This document shows, in pieces, positions 17,828 through 26,024 of a DNA stretch of 64,000 nt. Origin of the DNA: Halobacteriales archaeon QS_5_68_33 (lineage in GTDB: Archaea > Halobacteriota > Halobacteria > Halobacteriales > Haloarculaceae). Position numbers and translations under genes: made by a program. The stretch covers positions 34,275-98,274 of the forward strand of contig PXRS01000032.1 in the NCBI GenBank assembly GCA_003023785.1. Direction: 5' to 3'. Position 1 is the stretch's first letter. Each line of letters begins with the position of its first letter. The notes below the pieces were generated by a model. That model was given only the letters and a program-made list of their open reading frames with translations. It made no database searches and was not told where the DNA came from.

Positions 17828-17911
17828 TCGTACGGTCGGTTGCAAGTCATTTCCGGGTTTCGTCGAACCGCCCGGCGAATCACCGGTACACAGTCACAAC
17901 CGACCGCATCA
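17828..17911. repeat. Stop-codon palindromic repeat (family A), copy 4
   Basis: A full 84-base copy. The TCA at 17909-17911 is the stop codon of the AbrB-PhoU gene on the minus strand; the far end reads TCGTACGGTCGG. It occupies the end of the 336-base gap 17573-17908, which otherwise holds only the shared upstream element and no gene. Confidence 0.85.
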
Positions 17912-18961
17912 GCTGTCGTCGGTAAAGACCGCGGGCGTCGAGCGGAAGGCGAAGTGCGTAGCGACATTGAGGCTGTCGCCGGCGTGGTCGCCGCTGTTGT
18001 GGAACGCTGTGAGCGTCCGCTGGAGTTCCAGGAGCGGTTCCGGGCGGGCTTCCTCGATGTGGGTCTGGGCCTCGGCGACCCGGCCGTCGAAGGCGTCGAC
18101 GGCGTCGTGGCCGTCATCGGTCGCCGCTGTCGTGGGTGTGGTGACCGCCTGCCGGGTCGCGTCGGCGACACGGTCGAGCGCCGCCGCGACGGCTTCCATG
18201 TGGCACCCGGTCGCGTCGTCGAGCGCGAAGCCGTCGGTCTCGATGACGAGTTCGGCGACGTCGCGGGCCGCCTCGGCCATCAGGACGACGTCCTGGGCGA
18301 CCGACCGGTAGCCGATGAGCGGGAAGCCGGTTTCGAGGCCGACCGAGCGGTTGAGCCGCGGGTTTCGGTAGGTGGTAAACACCAGCCGCAAGAAGAGATA
18401 AAACAGCTTCTCGACCTGGCGCTGGCGGTCGACGGCCCGGTGTGCGGCGTCGACGTCGTCGGCGAGCAGCCCGTCGACCGTCTCCGCGCGCATCGTCGCC
18501 TCCGTCCGCCAGAGCCGCTCCATCAGCGTCGGCAACTCGAAGTCCCCGGGGTCGACCGAACACCGGATCGCGACCGTGTCGATGCCCTCCTCGACGACCC
18601 CTAGCCCCATGAGCTGGCGTTCGGTCTCGGTGATGGCGTCGAACACTGCCGGGTCGAAGGGCCTCTCGCTCTCGCTCTCGATCTCGATGAGCTGTCGGCC
18701 GAGAACGTACTGTGCGAGGACGGCCCGGCGCACCGACTCCGGCGTCAGCGAGTCCGCGTCGACCGTCGTCGTCGCCTCGGTAGCCTTCGGCCGGTCAGGG
18801 ACGACCAGCAGCGACCCGCCGTTCTCGTCGCGCTGGACGACCAGTTCATCGCCCTTCGAGAGGCCCTGCTCGCGGGTCCACTCCGCCGGAAGCGTCACCG
18901 CCAGCGTCGACGACCCCAGCTGCTGGATCTTCCGTTTCATCCGGAGGTCGTCCATGCTCAC
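17909..18961 (-). CDS. AbrB-like DNA-binding / PhoU domain regulator
   Basis: A 350-residue protein. Residues 1-55 are an AbrB/SpoVT swapped-hairpin DNA-binding domain (KIQQLGSSTLAVTLPAEWTR, GDELVVQRDENGGSLLVV). The rest is two PhoU-like three-helix repeats (for example ADDVDAAHRAVDRQRQVEKL). Haloarchaeal members often sit with phosphate transporters and are called phosphate uptake regulators, but here no pst genes are near; the neighbours are the ureohydrolase and the symporter, whose expression it may control (inference). The start is GTG at 18961; an ATG two codons in is the alternative. The stop is provided by a family A repeat. Confidence 0.85.
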   Translation of the reverse strand: MSMDDLRMKRKIQQLGSSTLAVTLPAEWTREQGLSKGDELVVQRDENGGSLLVVPDRPKATEATTTVDADSLTPESVRRAVLAQYVLGRQLIEIESESERPFDPAVFDAITETERQLMGLGVVEEGIDTVAIRCSVDPGDFELPTLMERLWRTEATMRAETVDGLLADDVDAAHRAVDRQRQVEKLFYLFLRLVFTTYRNPRLNRSVGLETGFPLIGYRSVAQDVVLMAEAARDVAELVIETDGFALDDATGCHMEAVAAALDRVADATRQAVTTPTTAATDDGHDAVDAFDGRVAEAQTHIEEARPEPLLELQRTLTAFHNSGDHAGDSLNVATHFAFRSTPAVFTDDS

Positions 18962-19119
18962 CGTCGACCACCCCGGGACTGTACCGACACGCTACACATT
19001 ATCAATGGGTTGTGGGAACGGCTGTAAATGGTCTTTGGTCCGAACAAATATCCCATTCCATGTCCGTTGACACGTATATTGTTCCGGTGAATCGGATCAG
19101 AAACGACTACACGTCCGAT

Positions 19120-20673
19120 TCAGTCCTCCTCTTCGCCGGCCGCAGTGATCGTCCGGCGGCCCTGTCGGTCGAGGGTGCGGGTTCCGTAGGTGTCCTTGGT
19201 TGCGTAGGCGACGACCAGGAACGCCGCGAGGCCGACGATAGGGGCGATGAACGTCGGCAACCCGTCGAACGCGGGCGTGAAGACGCCGTTCTCGAAGTAC
19301 AGCAGGTCGTTCTGGATCCCGTAGGTCGTCGGCACGAGGACAAAAAAGACCAGCCGCGTGAACGACCCGGTGAGCATCCCCGCCAGCGCTGCCGGCGTCG
19401 TCGCAATGCCGGGCCTGTAGATGCCGAACACGAGCGGGACGAGCAGGCCGGCGAAGGCGACGTCGAACGCCAGCACGAGCAGCATGCCCGTCGCACTGAC
19501 GCGGATGGCAAAGAGCGCGCCCAGGATCGTGATCGGGATCATCATCGCGCGGGTGGTCCAGAGCAGTTTGTCCGAGCCCTCGCGCAGGATGCCCTTGCCC
19601 TCGGACTCGACGCCCTCACCGGGGCTGTCCTCGTCGCGGACGCCCAGGACGTTCCGTGCCAGGGCCGCAGAGGTCCCCAGGATGGCGCCGTCGCCGGTCG
19701 ACAGCGACGCGGCGGTGATCCCCGCGAGCACGAGCACCGCCAGCCACGGCGGGACCGCCTCCTGGAGCAGCGTGTACAGCACCGCCTGGTCGCCGGCCTG
19801 GACGCCGATCTCCGAGAGGATCGCACCCGACGAGAGCGCGACAACCGAGAAGGGCACGCCGATGATGACCGTCCCGGCCGAGCCGATGAAACAGGCCTTC
19901 TGTGCCGTCTCCGGGTCCTTGGCGGCGAAGACCCGCTCCATGAAGTCGATGGCGACGATGTCACCCAGGCCCAGCGCCGCCAGCGTCGCGAGGTTGATGT
20001 ACGCGCCCTGTCCGGGGTCGGTCAGCTGGCCGAGGTTCCCGGGACCCATCCCGCTGGGGATGGTAAAGCCGTAGTTCAGCGCGACGTATGCGACGAGACT
20101 CGTCGACCCGACCAGCGCGATGACCGCCTGGATGACGTCCGTGTACGCCACCGAAACCAGCCCCCCGGCGAACGTGTACACGAAGATGATCGCCGAGATG
20201 AGGACGACCCCCTGCGTGAAGGTCGTCCCCAGGAAGACCTGGAAAAGGAACCCACCAGCGACGAGGTTCCCGCCCAGCAGCAGCGAGAAACTCAACACCA
20301 TGATGACCGCGGCGACGGTCTCCGTCGTGGAGCCGTACTTGCGCCGGTAGAAGTCCGGCAGCGTCATCAGGTCCATCCGGTTCATCGGCTTGGCGAAAAA
20401 GAGTCCCGTGAGGAACAGGCAGGTCGCCAGCCCCAGCGGAAGCGCCGCACCCGCCCAGAACCCGAACGATGCCGACAGGTCCGTGTTCCCCAGCGTCGCG
20501 TTCGAGTCGAGCGACTGGGCCATCAGCGTCGCCGCCGCCAGCGGGAGTATCAGGTTCCGCCCTGCGACGATGTAGTTGACGCTGTCGCCCTGGACCTTCT
20601 TCGAGACGTACAACCCGACCCCGATCATCGCCAGGAGGAAGACGACCAGTCCCCAGAACAGCACTCCCGCCAT
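19120..20673 (-). CDS. Sodium:solute symporter (SSS family)
   Basis: A 517-residue integral membrane protein with about 13 hydrophobic segments, of the SSS family (relatives carry proline, pantothenate, urea via DUR3, and other small solutes with Na+). The conserved N-terminal region (YIVAGRNLILPLAAATLMAQSLD), the R-K-Y segment FYRRKYGSTTETVAA and GGLVSVAYTDVIQA are visible. The substrate is unknown. Because it shares an upstream element with the ureohydrolase gene, import of that enzyme's guanidino substrate, or of urea, is a reasonable guess. It lies upstream of the AbrB-PhoU gene on the same strand, with a 158-base gap. Confidence 0.9.
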   Translation of the reverse strand: MAGVLFWGLVVFLLAMIGVGLYVSKKVQGDSVNYIVAGRNLILPLAAATLMAQSLDSNATLGNTDLSASFGFWAGAALPLGLATCLFLTGLFFAKPMNRMDLMTLPDFYRRKYGSTTETVAAVIMVLSFSLLLGGNLVAGGFLFQVFLGTTFTQGVVLISAIIFVYTFAGGLVSVAYTDVIQAVIALVGSTSLVAYVALNYGFTIPSGMGPGNLGQLTDPGQGAYINLATLAALGLGDIVAIDFMERVFAAKDPETAQKACFIGSAGTVIIGVPFSVVALSSGAILSEIGVQAGDQAVLYTLLQEAVPPWLAVLVLAGITAASLSTGDGAILGTSAALARNVLGVRDEDSPGEGVESEGKGILREGSDKLLWTTRAMMIPITILGALFAIRVSATGMLLVLAFDVAFAGLLVPLVFGIYRPGIATTPAALAGMLTGSFTRLVFFVLVPTTYGIQNDLLYFENGVFTPAFDGLPTFIAPIVGLAAFLVVAYATKDTYGTRTLDRQGRRTITAAGEEED

Positions 20674-20815
20674 CCGTCAGTGCCTCCCCGCGACCGCGGT
20701 CCCCGTGGTCGTCCGCCCGATACGCGATCGATCCGAACACTCGTCCACCCAGAACGAGTTCGAGTGGTTGAACGTAGCCATTAGTTCGACAGAAGCGGAA
20801 AGCGAATCCCTCATG

Positions 20816-20869
20816 AAAAGGTTTGTCGTAAGATTGTTCATCGTATTGGAATAACCCCCTGCGGGCATG
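20816..20869 (-). promoter_or_regulatory. Upstream element shared by symporter and ureohydrolase genes, copy 2
   Basis: AAAAGGTTTG (20816-20825) and CCCCTGCGGGCATG (20856-20869), separated by 30 bases, match the ureohydrolase upstream element in 9 of 10 and 13 of 14 positions. The element starts about 140 bases before the symporter ATG. The remainder of the 347-base gap 20674-21020 holds no gene that I can support. Confidence 0.6.
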
Positions 20870-21020
20870 TACCGTACCCAACTCCTACCAGTTGTACCCG
20901 TGCGTATGAGGGAATATAAGGTCACGACGATGACCGGTTCGAAGCGGATCGGAAACGCGTCACACGTGGGTCGCGGCGTGGCGACGCTGTCGACGGCCAC
21001 CGCTCGGGGAGAGCGACCGG

Positions 21021-21485
21021 TCAGTGGGGGTCGGTCCGTGGGTGCGGTATCGGGGTTTCGACGTTCGTTTCGGAGCGGTCGGTGACTGCAATGGCGTGCC
21101 AGCGAACGAGACCACGCTTGAACGCCCGGAAGGTGAACACCTCGCCGTCGGGGGCAAACAGCACGAGCGCGTACTGCTCGGGGATCCGCTTGCGGTCGGT
21201 CTCGGTGAGGCTGGCGGGCGCAGAGGGCAACGTGTGGGAGTGATAGAACACGCGAGGCAGTCCCGGCGCACGCTCGTCGACGGTCGTCTCGAACCGCCGT
21301 TCGGGGTCGTCGGCGTCGTTTTCGACCGGGACCACCTCGGTGGCGACCAACGCGTCGCCGCGACGCTCACAGCGGAGGTAGCCGCCCGCCTCCTCGGGGT
21401 GTCTGTCCGCGACGTGTCGCTCCAGCGCCGCCCGGACCCGCTCCGGGACGACGAGCGTCCGCACCGGTCGAGGGAACTGCACCAC
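21021..21485 (-). CDS. JAMM/MPN-family metalloprotease-like protein with variant motif
   Basis: A 154-residue JAB/MPN domain protein. The catalytic glutamate is in RHPEEAGGYL, and the zinc histidines in VFYHSHTLPSAP. The usual spacing HxH-x7-S-x2-D is altered: after HSHT comes LPSAPASLTETDR, so the Asp is reached two residues later and the Ser may be replaced by Thr. Family members in haloarchaea remove ubiquitin-like SAMP proteins (desampylases), and a UbaA-like E1 is found at 42066, but not next to this gene. Whether it is an active protease is uncertain. It stands alone between the symporter gene and a MITE-like repeat. Confidence 0.8.
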   Translation of the reverse strand: MVQFPRPVRTLVVPERVRAALERHVADRHPEEAGGYLRCERRGDALVATEVVPVENDADDPERRFETTVDERAPGLPRVFYHSHTLPSAPASLTETDRKRIPEQYALVLFAPDGEVFTFRAFKRGLVRWHAIAVTDRSETNVETPIPHPRTDPH

Positions 21486-21527
21486 CCTCCCCCTACGTGC
21501 CGGGTGTTTAGGTCGGTTTCGGCCCCG

Positions 21528-21630
21528 TAGTGTTTCTCGCGAGCATGTACCGGTGAGTCGGTCGGGTCACCGGGTGACAGCGTTTCTCCGGACCGGCGGG
21601 GCATCGTCGGATCGCTCGCGAGAAACACCA
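21528..21630 (+). mobile_element. MITE-like element family B, copy 2
   Basis: A 103-base element with terminal inverted repeats TAGTGTTTCTCGCGAG and CTCGCGAGAAACACCA, matching the reverse complement of 9312-9419 throughout. It has no coding capacity. It lies just upstream of the decayed P450/isochorismatase region. Confidence 0.75.
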
Positions 21631-21688
21631 TCAGTGGCGCCTCCGACCCCGGATCGCCGGCCCCGGTGATCCCTTCTCCCACGAACAC

Positions 21689-22340
21689 GTGGAGGCGGCG
21701 CTCCAGGACGATGAGCGACTGGTATCGACAACGCGATGGTGTGGTCCGACGGGACGACCCACGGCCGGACGAAACACCAGCTGTTCGAGTACTTCCGGCC
21801 GGATGTCCTGGCCGACCTCCGGGACGGCATCGAGGCGGTCCCCGAGGCGCGACTCGACGCCGCTCTCGCCGACGGGCGGACGTTCGACTTCGCCGCGGAG
21901 GTCGCCGTCCCCGTCCCGTTGCGAGTGGTCATGGACCTGGTCGGAGTCCCCCGCGAGGACCACCGGCAGGTGTTGTCCTGGCTGGAGACCTTCCGGTTGG
22001 TGATGAACAAGGAGTACAGCGCGGCAGAGAGCGCGAACCCCGACGCGATGACCGAAACGGTCGCGTACTTCGAGGATCTGGTGGCCGAGCGGACGACCGA
22101 CGGCGCGACGCTGGACGACCGCCTCGACGTCGACGAGGCCGACCTGCCGCCCGCCGAGTACCTGGTCACCAAGCAGCGCTACAACTTCTTCCACCGGACG
22201 GACATTCCTCACATCCTCGACACGTACGACGTCGACACGGTGATCCTCGTGGGCTTTATGACCCACATCTGCGTCCACTACACGGCCCACGGCGCCCACG
22301 GCTCCACCGGGGTCGTGGGGGCCGCGGTCGAGGGCGACCG
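21689..22340 (+). pseudogene. Chimeric remnant: cytochrome P450 fragment joined to isochorismatase-like fragment
   Basis: Two unrelated gene pieces run together. From about 21689 to 22110 the translation is an internal piece of a cytochrome P450 (WSDGTTHGRTKHQLFEYFRPD, then PVPLRVVMDLVGVPREDHRQ), with a frameshift near 21724 that separates DDERLVST from DNAMVWSD. From about 22120 it becomes the middle of a cysteine hydrolase of the isochorismatase family (VTKQRYNFFHRTDIPHIL, VGFMTHICVHYTAHGAH), whose catalytic Cys region is present but whose N-terminal Asp region and C-terminus are missing. The heme-binding Cys of the P450 is also lost. The frame then runs antisense into urtE. Neither piece can be functional. 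Confidence 0.8.
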
Positions 22341-22341
22341 A

Positions 22342-23043
22342 TCAGACGGCCAGGTACTGCGCGATGGCGTCCTCGTCGGTCAGTTCGGGACCGGTGAGTT
22401 CGTCGGCGATCTCGCCCCGGTCTATCGCGTAACAGCGGTCGGCCATCGTGCGGATGACTCCGAGGTTCTGCTCGACGAACAGCACCGTCGTCCTCAATTC
22501 GTCGTTGATCGCGCGGATGTCCTCGCTGATCCGGTCGACGATCGAGGGCTGGACACCCTCGCTGGGTTCGTCTAGCAGGAGCAGGTCGGGGTCGCCGACG
22601 AGCGCGCGGCCGATGGCGAGCATCTGCTGTTGCCCGCCGGAGAGCGTGCCGCCGTCCTGGTCGGCGCGCTCCTCCAGGACGGGAAAGAGGTCGTACACCT
22701 CCTCGTAACGGGTCACGTCGCTGTCGCCGCCGACGTGTTCGCCCATCTGCAGATTCTGCTCGACGGTGAGTCCGGGGAAGATGTCCCGGCCCTGCGGGAT
22801 GTAGCCGATCCCCTCGCGGGCGCGGACGTCCGGCGGGTCGTCCGTGACGTCCCGGCCGTCGTAGGTGACCGTCCCCTCGGTGGGTTCGAGCAGGCCCATG
22901 GCGGTCTTCAGCAGGGTGGTCTTGCCGACGCCGTTCTTGCCGACGACGCCGACGATCTCGCCCTCCTCGACCGCGAGGTCGATCCCCCGGAGGACAGGGG
23001 TGTCGTAGCCGACGGTCACGTCCTCCAGCGCGAGGACCGTCAC
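22342..23043 (-). CDS. urtE: Urea ABC transporter, ATP-binding subunit UrtE
   Basis: A 233-residue LivF-type ATPase. Walker A is GKNGVGKTTL, the signature is LSGGQQQMLAIGRAL, Walker B is LLLLDEPSEGVQPSI, and the switch region is TVLFVEQNLGV. The EPSEGVQPSIV sequence is the usual UrtE form. It is the last gene of the minus-strand operon urtA-urtB-urtC-urtD-urtE and overlaps urtD by four bases. With UrtD it should energise high-affinity import of urea (or short-chain amides) through UrtB/UrtC. The urease operon 8 kb away supports urea as substrate. Confidence 0.9.
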   Translation of the reverse strand: MTVLALEDVTVGYDTPVLRGIDLAVEEGEIVGVVGKNGVGKTTLLKTAMGLLEPTEGTVTYDGRDVTDDPPDVRAREGIGYIPQGRDIFPGLTVEQNLQMGEHVGGDSDVTRYEEVYDLFPVLEERADQDGGTLSGGQQQMLAIGRALVGDPDLLLLDEPSEGVQPSIVDRISEDIRAINDELRTTVLFVEQNLGVIRTMADRCYAIDRGEIADELTGPELTDEDAIAQYLAV

Positions 23044-23855
23044 CGGCGGTCACCTCCCGAGTCGCCGTCGGTTCCCAGGTAGATCCGCTGTATCGCCGGG
23101 TCGGACTCGATCTCCTCGGTCGAGCCCTCTCGGAAGATATCGCCCTCGTGGAGGACCGTCACCTTGTCGGCGATCTCGGCGACAAAGTCGGTGTCGTGTT
23201 CGATGACGACGAAGGCGATCCCCTCCTCGTCGTTGAGCCGCGTCACCCGGTCGGCGATCTCCGACCGCTCCTCGACCGAGAGGCCCGCGACGGGCTCGTC
23301 GAGCAGGAGGAGGTCCGGTTCCAGCGAGGCGACCATGCTGATCTCGAGTTGCTGCTGCTGGCCGTGTGAGAGGCTGCTGGCGGGGACCTCCTCGCAGCCC
23401 GCGAGACCTGCGGCCTCGATCGACTCGGCGACGAGGCGGCGGCGTTCCTCGCCGTCGGCGAACTGCTGGACCGGGAGGCGAGCGTTCTCCCGGACCGTGA
23501 GGTCGCCGTACACCGACGGGACCTGGAACTTCATGCTGATGCCGCGCCCGACGCGCTCGTTCGGGGCGAGGCCGGTGATGTCGTGACCGTCGTAGTAGAT
23601 CCGGCCGTCGGTCGGCGTCAGGGTGCCGGTGATGAGCTTCAGCAGCGTCGATTTCCCGGCTCCGTTGGGACCGATGAGACAGCGCAGTTCGCCCTCGTCG
23701 ACGCCGAAGTCGATCTCGTCCGTGGCGGTGAACCCGCCGAAGGTCTTGACGAGGCCGTCGGTCCGGAGCAGGGTATCGGTCCGGTCGCCGGTGGCCTTCT
23801 CGGCGGCGGTCTGGCGGACGTTCGGGTCCAGCCGCTTGGACTCGGCGTCGCTCAC
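23040..23855 (-). CDS. urtD: Urea ABC transporter, ATP-binding subunit UrtD
   Basis: A 271-residue LivG-type ATPase with Walker A GPNGAGKSTLLKLI, signature LSHGQQQQLEISM, Walker B LLLLDEPVAGLSVEE and switch VVIEHDTDFV. The signature LSHGQ with following Gln-rich run is a hallmark of UrtD. It carries a 30-residue N-terminal extension (SDAESKRLDPNVRQTAAEKA) before the core. It overlaps both urtC and urtE by four bases, so translation of the three is likely coupled. Confidence 0.9.
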   Translation of the reverse strand: MSDAESKRLDPNVRQTAAEKATGDRTDTLLRTDGLVKTFGGFTATDEIDFGVDEGELRCLIGPNGAGKSTLLKLITGTLTPTDGRIYYDGHDITGLAPNERVGRGISMKFQVPSVYGDLTVRENARLPVQQFADGEERRRLVAESIEAAGLAGCEEVPASSLSHGQQQQLEISMVASLEPDLLLLDEPVAGLSVEERSEIADRVTRLNDEEGIAFVVIEHDTDFVAEIADKVTVLHEGDIFREGSTEEIESDPAIQRIYLGTDGDSGGDRR

Positions 23856-25009
23856 GAGTCACTCACCTCCGCGCGGGCGTCCGGCCCGTCGACGTCGGCC
23901 ACCGGGACCTGGCTGCCCGAGAGGCGCTCGTCGATCCAGGGGACGATCCCGCCGGGTAGAAAGAGGATAGACAGCAGGAGCAGGGCGCCGACGGCGACCA
24001 GCGCCAGTTCGCCGCCCAGCGCCAAGCGGACGTACTCGACGCCGATCGTGGCGACGACCGCCCCGAGCAGGCTCTTGCGACCGCCCACGCTCACCCAGAC
24101 GACCGGCAGAGTCGCGAAGTACAGCTGGAACACCGACGGGTCGATGTAGACGTTCCGCGCTGCGTAGAGCACGCCCGCGAGGCCGGCAAGTCCGCCGCCG
24201 ATCGTGAAGGCGACGAGTTTGGCCCGCTCCACGTTGTAGCCGAACATCATGGTCCGGTCCTCGTCCTCGCGGATCGCGACCAGCACGCGCCCGAAGTCCG
24301 TGTTGACGAGTACCCGCAGCCCGAGGTACGCGAGCAGCAGGACCACGAGCGACAGGTAGTAAAACGGGTCGAAGGTCCGGGTTCCCAGCAGCGGGACGAA
24401 CACCTCGTAGTCGTTGAAGACGAACTGGAAGGTGAACACTCCCTCCACGCCGAGCGTGAGCAGCGGGATCGCCGGCATCCCGTTGAACCCGCCCAGCGCG
24501 GCCTCCCCGATGGTCCACTCCGAACCGGCCGTCTGGGACATGAACGTGAGCATCACCAGCGTCGAGACGAGGGTGATGATCGTGACGTAGACGTTCCTGA
24601 CGCCGCCGTAGAACATGAAGTACCCGAGCAGTCCCGCGACGACGGCGCCGGCGACGGTGCCCGCGATGACGGCACCGGTGATGCCCCCCGGTGTCGGGAA
24701 GTTGATCGAGACGACGCCGAAGGTGTAGGCGCCGATCCCGAAGAACACGACCTGTCCGAAGCTCAGGACGCCGGCGTAGCCCCAGACGAGCGACAGCGAG
24801 AGGCCGAGCAGCGCCAGGACCAGAAACAGCGAGAACTGGGCACCGGTCCCGCCCGTGGCGATCGGGAGCGCGACGAGCGCCAGCACGGCCACGGCGAACC
24901 CGACCCAGTACCGTCGGGAGTTCCCGACGGTGTTCGGGCCCTCCAGTCGGCGCCGGAGGCGGGCGAGCGGCGACCCGGAGTGCTCGCCGGTCGACGGCTC
25001 CGTGGCCAT
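23852..25009 (-). CDS. urtC: Urea ABC transporter, permease subunit UrtC
   Basis: A 385-residue LivM-type permease with about ten membrane segments. Recognisable stretches are LSLSLVWGYAGVLSFGQVVFF, GGVRNVYVTIITLVSTLVML, and the cytoplasmic coupling segment VNTDFGRVLVAIREDEDRTM that contacts the ATPases. The N-terminal 35 residues are hydrophilic. The gene begins immediately next to the end of urtB and overlaps urtD by four bases. Confidence 0.9.
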   Translation of the reverse strand: MATEPSTGEHSGSPLARLRRRLEGPNTVGNSRRYWVGFAVAVLALVALPIATGGTGAQFSLFLVLALLGLSLSLVWGYAGVLSFGQVVFFGIGAYTFGVVSINFPTPGGITGAVIAGTVAGAVVAGLLGYFMFYGGVRNVYVTIITLVSTLVMLTFMSQTAGSEWTIGEAALGGFNGMPAIPLLTLGVEGVFTFQFVFNDYEVFVPLLGTRTFDPFYYLSLVVLLLAYLGLRVLVNTDFGRVLVAIREDEDRTMMFGYNVERAKLVAFTIGGGLAGLAGVLYAARNVYIDPSVFQLYFATLPVVWVSVGGRKSLLGAVVATIGVEYVRLALGGELALVAVGALLLLSILFLPGGIVPWIDERLSGSQVPVADVDGPDARAEVSDS

Positions 25010-26023
25010 CTACGACCCCTCCTCGATGCGGTCGCGCACTCTGTCGACAACGCCGGTGATCCCGCCCGGCAGGAACCGGAGCGCGAGCATGGCGGCGAAA
25101 AGCAGCGCGATCCGGCCGGCGAACTCCCCGAACTGGTCGGAGAAGAGCGCGTCGACGGGACCGAGCAGCAGGCCCGACAGCGACGTCCCGACGACGACGC
25201 TCGCCCCGCCGACGACGACGGCGACGAACGCCTCGACGAGGAACTGGTCGCCCAGCGTCGGCTGCATCGACAGCAGCGGGGCGAACAGCGCGCCGGTAAA
25301 GCCCGCCAGTCCCGACCCGATCGCGAACGTGACCATGTAGACCCGTTCGGTGTCGACGCCGAGAGCTTTCGCGGTCTCCTCGTCCTGCATCGTCGCGCGG
25401 ACGCGCGTGCCGAACGTCGTCTGCGTGAACAGCACGTACACAAGCGCGAGCACGCCGGCCGCGACGCCCACGAGGGCAATGCGGTAGTCCGGATACCCCG
25501 CGGTGGACCCGAACGGGACGCCGATCTGCTCGATCGAGTTGCCGAAGACGATGCGAGCGCCCTGGGTCATGATGAGGCTCAGGCCGAACGTCGCCACCAT
25601 CGAGTCCGCGAGCCGGTCGTAAAAGGGCGTGATCAGGTCGCGCCCGACCGTCCGCCGGCCGATCCAGTTGGGTACGAACCCCGAAATGACGACCCGTTCG
25701 ACGGTCAGCCCGAACAGCGCGGTCACGAGCGCGCCGACCCCCATCGCGAGCGGGAGCGGGAGCCCGCCCTTGACCGCCGACAGCGTCGTCGCGTACGCGC
25801 CGAGGAGGATGAACTCCCCGTGTGCGAGGTTGATCACGCCCATGATCCCGAAGATGATCGCGAGGCCCACCGCCGCCAGGACGACGAACGAGACCGCGTA
25901 GGAGACGCGGAACGTGAGGTTCGGGTCGACGAGGACGCCGACCGCGAGCGACGCGACGACCGCCACGACGGCTCCGAGGCCGTAGCGGACCTGAAACGCC
26001 TGCTGTTTCAGGCCGTTCGACAT
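25010..26023 (-). CDS. urtB: Urea ABC transporter, permease subunit UrtB
   Basis: A 337-residue LivH-type permease with eight to nine membrane segments. It shows the family segment GIMGVINLAHGEFILLGAY near residue 55 and the coupling helix TTFGTRVRATMQDEETAKALGVD near residue 210, in the form typical of UrtB. The start ATG at 26023 lies directly after the urtA stop, and its stop abuts urtC, so this is the second gene of the operon. Confidence 0.9.
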   Translation of the reverse strand: MSNGLKQQAFQVRYGLGAVVAVVASLAVGVLVDPNLTFRVSYAVSFVVLAAVGLAIIFGIMGVINLAHGEFILLGAYATTLSAVKGGLPLPLAMGVGALVTALFGLTVERVVISGFVPNWIGRRTVGRDLITPFYDRLADSMVATFGLSLIMTQGARIVFGNSIEQIGVPFGSTAGYPDYRIALVGVAAGVLALVYVLFTQTTFGTRVRATMQDEETAKALGVDTERVYMVTFAIGSGLAGFTGALFAPLLSMQPTLGDQFLVEAFVAVVVGGASVVVGTSLSGLLLGPVDALFSDQFGEFAGRIALLFAAMLALRFLPGGITGVVDRVRDRIEEGS

Positions 26024-26024
26024 G

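Noticed and set aside
21736-22575. A single 280-residue hydrolase/P450 protein
   Set aside because: Its two parts belong to unrelated families, both lack essential regions, and the last 80 codons are antisense to urtE.
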